Positions 59,301-64,000 of a stretch of DNA of 64,000 nucleotides are shown piece by piece (the stretch's first letter is position 1; every line of letters begins with the position of its first letter). The notes beneath the pieces were generated by a model that worked only from the letters and a program-made list of their open reading frames with translations, ran no database searches and had not been told where the DNA came from. Origin of the DNA: Thunnus maccoyii (taxonomy: Eukaryota; Chordata; Actinopteri; Scombriformes; Scombridae); NCBI RefSeq assembly GCF_910596095.1, contig NC_056547.1, positions 6,096,147 through 6,160,146 of the forward strand, given 5' to 3'. A program made the translations under genes and the position numbers.

Positions 59301-61835
59301 CACTTGTTTGGTTATTGAACAAAGAAACAGCAATAACTACAATACACTTCCTTAACTTACACAAATTATGCATCAGGTGCACAGTCAACTGGAGAAGGTA
59401 GCTGATATCACACAGAGGTCAGCATGCTGCAGCAGACAAGAGACTGAGCCAGGCTTCTTATCAGTTCAGGTGTGGCCCGTTAGGTTGAGACCTTCCTGCC
59501 CAGTCCTAGTCCCGCCCACCTAGGACTGGGCAGGAAGGAGGATTTTCTACAAATGATTTAATGTTTCATATGAAGACCTTTATGAGTTGTAACTGTGATT
59601 TCAAGGCAATATTCTTATTACATTTACACCTTCTGAGGGCCAGTGCTGTACTGTAGATTACCTGTGAGACCGACTCAGGTGTTGCAAGACAGGAATATAA
59701 CATTAACTTATAATGTGAAAACTATAGGCTAGGTATAAATCATGGACTATATCACATCTCGGTGTATTTTAAAACTACAGATATTCCAAAACTGTCTAAT
59801 AAAATGTATTAACACTTTAATAACTGCATGTGTGGAGTCTATGTGACACAAGAGGAGATACTTGAGTATGACCTTCTGCTTCAGACGATGTTGGTCTTTA
59901 ATTAAGTGTAATGATTCTCACTTCATGCATCATGTAGTAAAGCACAATTTCACAAATATTTATCATATTGCAGTAACTGTTTTTAATTAGGCTTAGTTTT
60001 TGTTTACAGAATACTAATATTAAAAATACAACTTGTTATTCATATAATATTTTAAAACAGTAGGTGTAACTTCTATTTCAGCCTTTATATTTCTCTTTTT
60101 AAATATAACTGTACATTTACTACAGAGCTTAACATACCTCAGATTTTGACATGTCTGTTCACTGCTGATTAATTATTGATTGAAGTCAATAAATGATATT
60201 GATTCGTACGGAGGCACATTGCAATAACAATAGAAAAAAACTATTCAGAGATATTTTCTTCAAATAATATGTTTTCATATAATGTAGCATCTCCTATAGT
60301 AGGACTAAATGTACAACTATTAGCTATCTTATGTTTAAGATATGTACCTCGTCATTTAGAGGAAATATCTGGTTAATATGAATTCATCAGAAAACTATTT
60401 TGTAATTATGAGTTCTTTACCTTGTAATCATCACTGACCTAGGCCTGATTTAGTTGGCTTTTGTTCCCCCTTGGTTTGAGGTTTTTGATACTGATGTCAC
60501 CGAACATTATTCACCAAAGTCACCATTCTGAAAATATTTCATCAGATTTGTACAATGTTTTGTTTTTTTTCCACCAGACTGACTAAACACAGATCAGGTT
60601 GCTGGGCTCATATCATAGCAGCTTCCTACTAATAACTCATATGAATTACTGTGATTGTATACATTTTTTTTTTACATGTGATTAATCAAATTGAATAATA
60701 TAATAAAATCACATAATTATAACATAAAGATATTTTGTCACTGTTCAAGCAAAATAAAGCACAGTAAGGAAGACAGTGATAAATAGTTGCAAATCATATG
60801 CTTTGCTCACAACGGCATTTTGACATTTTTGAAAAATATTTATATCACTCAATGTTTTGAAAATTAATTTAAATGATTAAATTACCAAGTCCACTAAAAT
60901 AGCAAAACAAAATGTTGGTCAAGGGACTTCTTCCAGGGGTTCCAGACAGACAACAATGCAGCAACAAGACAGAATACAGGGGTACAGGAAAATGGAAAAT
61001 GCATACTGTAATAGACTTAATGATATTCAGATTTGTATGTTTTCTGCCTTACAGAATGCAGTAATACATTCTTTTGTGCTTATATATAGAAAATGACTAT
61101 TTGTAATTCTAAAACTGCTTGATTTTGTCTCATAGAGTTTCCAGTCATTGCAGAAAATAAGGTCTGAGGTTCACATAAACCTAACACAACTCACATTCAC
61201 ATTTCACATTTGTGTCTGTGACTTAATCGCACCCATTAGTATCTACAAATTTTAAGCTGTACAATGTTCAGTGTCTATCAATTGTGGCTCATATATGCTG
61301 AAAGCATGTTTCAATTTGTGGAGATAATTGTGTAGGCAATTAATATGTATGTGCATTAAGCCACAATTTTGACTTTGGCGCACTCATGGTAGTATCACAG
61401 AGGACACTATGGCCAGCGGTAAGGCATGCAACAGTGTCCAAAAATAGCTACTATAGACTTGTGGTGTAATTGTTTTGTGAAATATCATGTCCAGACTACT
61501 GAATTGAAAACCAATAAACAAGACATAAAAACTATTTTGCCTAATTCACAAATGTGTTTGTCCTACAGCAAGACACTCCCTGAAGTTTTTTCTCACTGCT
61601 ATGGATGGGGTCCCAAACTTTCCAGAGTTTGTGGCTGTTGCACTGGTTGATGAAGTTGAGATGGGTTACTGTGACAGCTACAGTAAGAGTCCAGAACTCA
61701 AAACGAGCTGGATCAAAAAAATAATAGAAGAAGATCCTCAGCATCTTGTGTGGTACATTAGTCAGTGTCTCCATAACCAGGACCTCTTCAGAGCCAACAT
61801 TGAGAGTTTGAAGCAGCGCTTTAACCAATCTAAAG
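56333..61835 (+). CDS. MHC class I heavy chain, U lineage, gene F (5' part only)
   Basis: Leader 56333-56387 ([18 protein letters not shown], matching gene B) and alpha1 61569-61835, phase 1; the rest must lie beyond the window. Alpha1 begins ARHSLKFFLTAMDGVPNFPEF and ends KQRFNQSKG, so it keeps the Arg84 typical of teleost class I, unlike the other genes; it has His at 59 and Phe at 7. The cysteine pair (GYCDS, SQC) is present, as is an N-glycosylation sequon NQS. Intron 1 is 5.2 kb, swollen by a 1.6 kb hAT element and a 0.5 kb LTR-like insertion. The last 60 bp of the window (CATCCACACCGTCCACATGATTATTGGCTG) resemble sequence about 190 bp ahead of the gene A alpha2 exon, so alpha2 should lie just outside. 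Confidence 0.82.
56803..58446. mobile_element. hAT-type element, 1644 bp, in gene F intron 1
   Basis: Ends are CAGGGGTGAAGCAGC and, inverted, CAGGGGCGTCGCAGC (12 of 15 match), with a perfect 8-bp target duplication CGCACACA at 56795-56802 and 58447-58454. Gene B intron 1 lacks it. No transposase-like open frame is seen, so it is non-autonomous. Confidence 0.85.
59071..59551 (-). mobile_element. LTR-like insertion (about 480 bp) with a 19-bp hairpin
   Basis: Absent from the paralogous introns of genes B, C and E, which read GTGAATGACACCAATGAATTTAATG. Ends TGTTGTGG and TTCTACA give TG...CA, and AATAAA occurs on the minus strand (about 59181-59187). A clear target duplication is not visible. 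A perfect inverted repeat (arms 59491-59509 and 59520-59538, core CCTGCCCAGTCCTAG) with a 10-nt loop lies near the right end. Confidence 0.5.
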
Positions 61836-63000
61836 GTACGTTACATTTTTTTTTTGTTTGTTTGTTTGTTTGTTTTTTCTGTTGCTTAAGCACATTTTCT
61901 TGATCACTGTTGTATAAAAGGCATCCCGTAGAGCTTTCTTGTAATCAAACAGAAGTTGTTAACATTCAATGTTATTCACCAAAATGAAAATGTTGAATGC
62001 ATTTCCTTTCTCATAAAACATTTGAAAAACTGATTTAAAAAAGAAACATTTTGAATCCTGCATTGCTTACATCCATGTTTACTTGCTGGCAGTCTTCTTC
62101 ACTGCCTTTGCTGGCGCATTGCTGTGTTTCTTGGTGTGTTACTGCCGTCTGCACGACGTTGGCGGAAGAGTGCATTACCCGTGTACAGCACAACACTTAA
62201 TTTGTCCTGCAAAAGGATACCATTCACTCAAAAAGTTATGTCTAAAGTAAAGACTTTACAGTAATCACGACTGCCACTGCAGATTCCTCTGTCAGTGTTC
62301 ACTTTGTATCTCTATCCACAGAAAGCACCTTACAGTAACAGTAATATCAAATACTAAAAAATTGAAGCTATTACAACAATCTTCATTTAAAGTGGGCATT
62401 TTCAGTTTGCCTACTGTTAGTTAAACTTTTTTCCCCTTCCTGTGCTTTATTAATTGACAGTAAAGAAATGAACAATGTACAGTAAACATATGTTAGAACA
62501 GAAAGTTTAACACTGCAAGGGGTATATATTTGTGTGTAATGGGGGGTAACACTGGCATCTAATGGGACAATATGCTGAGCAAAGCAGCTGTTGGTCAACT
62601 GGCATCCCAGCTTGAGATGGCAAACCATCTAGATCTCACACACTATTCTCTCTCCTTCATTGAACAACAGTGAACAGCATGCCATGATCACTTTGCATTA
62701 AAAAAAATCCAAATCCCATTGAAATGAATATAGACGTATCACTAACAGTACTGATAAGTATTCATTAACCTGACACATCATATATTTTGTTACACAAAAC
62801 CATCTGAGAAGTTGTCCTTGAAAACTGTTTGGAAAAGGGCAGGCACTTTCAAACAAGACTAGGTAAAAACCTAGTATATGGCTGACGTGTGTATGATCAG
62901 TGTGTGAAATTGTGGCCAGTTTGTTACACTCACTCACTATACTCAACTATACTCGTCCCAAGGTCTATATTCAGTAACTGTGGAACCTACATATTGATGG
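61836..63000. other. Gene F intron 2, proximal part
   Basis: It starts with a (TTTG)n run (about 61855-61875). Nothing else recognised; no exon similar to alpha2 is present up to the end of the window. Confidence 0.5.
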
Positions 63001-63007
63001 CGAAAGC

Positions 63008-63578
63008 GCAAAAACTCCTATCTGCAGAATTTTCTGATTGGCGGATTTCACTTTGAATGATGAGAACAAGGAAGGCTGCTCATATTCAGTCTGTCTGCAT
63101 GATAATCCCGCCCTTCGTTATGACAGAAAAGTCACTGGACGAAAACCTCCTATCAGGTTCGCTGGGAACATGTTGAGGCACAAAAACTCCTATCTGCATC
63201 AGCACCAGACTGTGCTGAATTCTGACCCTAGTATACTACAATGTAGTAACTATTACTTTTACTACACTGGCCCATCTTTTTACCTGAAAACAAACTTAAT
63301 TTTATTTTTAATTTAATTTTAATTATAAACTTAATTTAGAGCATCGTTTTGTAGAACCTCTTCCAACTTACACCAAATGCAAAAGCTCCTATCTGCAAAA
63401 TGATCAAGGAAAAGTGGGGAAAAACTTGCTATCTGCAATTTGCGAGGCACTGATATCTAGTTGGTATTGTTAACACATAATATATTATGTATTGGGTATC
63501 CTTAACAAATAGCATTCTGCAAGAAAAGTTTTTTTTAGTTTTCTCAAAAAAGTGCATTTTGCAGATAGGAGGTTTCCC
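63008..63578. repeat. Unclassified element with repeated AAACTCCTATCTGCA motif
   Basis: AAAA(C/G)(T)CCTATCTGCA occurs at about 63010-63025, 63182-63198 and 63380-63397, with a weaker copy (AAACTTGCTATCTGCA) at 63421-63437. The inverted form (TTTTGCAGATAGGAGGTTT) is at 63557-63575. The first and last copies face each other like terminal inverted repeats about 560 bp apart. No target duplication was found. Confidence 0.5.
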
Positions 63579-64000
63579 CCCCTGTGTGTAAATGTTTAAG
63601 AAAGAGCTGAGGAGGCACACAGGTTATAAATTGGACAAAAATTTGAAACATTTCTGTTTGACAGGTTATTACAGTTGGCTTCAGTATTGTGAGTATTTAC
63701 TCAATGAACATGCTGAAAAATGCACCTGGTTTTTACATGGACAGTTATTAGAAAATTAGAAAAGCAGTTAAATCCACTTTGATCCCAAAGACTAACCCAG
63801 TGCATTGCTGGGGCAACTAGATAATTGTATTTAAACAAACAATATAGAAAAGTTGGTAGCGTATAGTTTTGATTACTTAAATTGTTCATACTGATATGTT
63901 GTAAAGAAGCAAACGTATATGGCTTCCATTTTGAACGTGCATGCAGGTCATCCACACCGTCCACATGATTATTGGCTGGTAGTGGCTTTATATCCTCTGT

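Noticed and set aside
62060..62240. Possible transmembrane exon in gene F intron 2
   Set aside because: A few hydrophobic codons (AVFFTAFAGALLC-like) but no similarity to the class I transmembrane exons and located before where alpha2 should be.
1..64000. CRISPR array, rRNA or bacterial operons
   Set aside because: No regularly spaced repeats, rRNA motifs or compact operon structure; all evidence is vertebrate.

Overview
The window is vertebrate, and almost certainly teleost fish, genomic DNA. It carries a head-to-tail cluster of MHC class I heavy-chain genes, all on the + strand, embedded in AT-rich, transposon- and microsatellite-rich DNA. The exon order (signal peptide, alpha1, alpha2, Ig-like alpha3, transmembrane, short cytoplasmic exons) with phase-1 introns throughout is the classic class I layout. 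The alpha2 and alpha3 sequences ([73 protein letters not shown]) identify the teleost U lineage. No bacterial-type genes are present; the only other coding traces are transposon remnants.

Layout. Gene A (371-5443) is complete. An orphan broken alpha1 exon follows at 8873-9138. Gene B (10817-17163) is complete. Gene C (18951-22933) has all exons but a 1-base frameshift in alpha1. A repeat-rich spacer (about 26-32.7 kb) holds a tandemly repeated interspersed element, two hAT-type elements and a 1.1 kb tandem duplication. Gene D (33028-37644) is complete and a close sister of A. Gene E (43614-49411) is complete. Gene F (starting 56333) shows only its leader and alpha1 exons before the window ends.

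Two body types exist. A and D share a transmembrane/tail design ([22 protein letters not shown], tail ending QLNPEA). B, C and E share another ([20 protein letters not shown], then a Ser/Asp-rich tail ending DAALN, B and E including an 18-base micro-exon). Leaders and promoters do not follow the bodies: A, C, D and E share one leader/promoter with an X-box/Y-box-like module, while B and F share another. C and E are therefore mosaics with junctions in intron 1. The residues that clamp peptide ends in classical class I are substituted in every gene, so the complete products are most likely non-classical. A cysteine pair in alpha1 recurs in nearly all copies, and gene E has lost the second cysteine of the usually invariant alpha2 disulfide.

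Because the cluster arose by segmental duplication, several insertions can be dated against an empty paralogous site within the same window: a minus-strand Helitron 3' of D, an 834-bp hAT element in the spacer, a TIR element 3' of A, a 1644-bp hAT in gene F intron 1, and solo-LTR-like insertions near E and F. All assignments come from reading the sequence; no database search was run.
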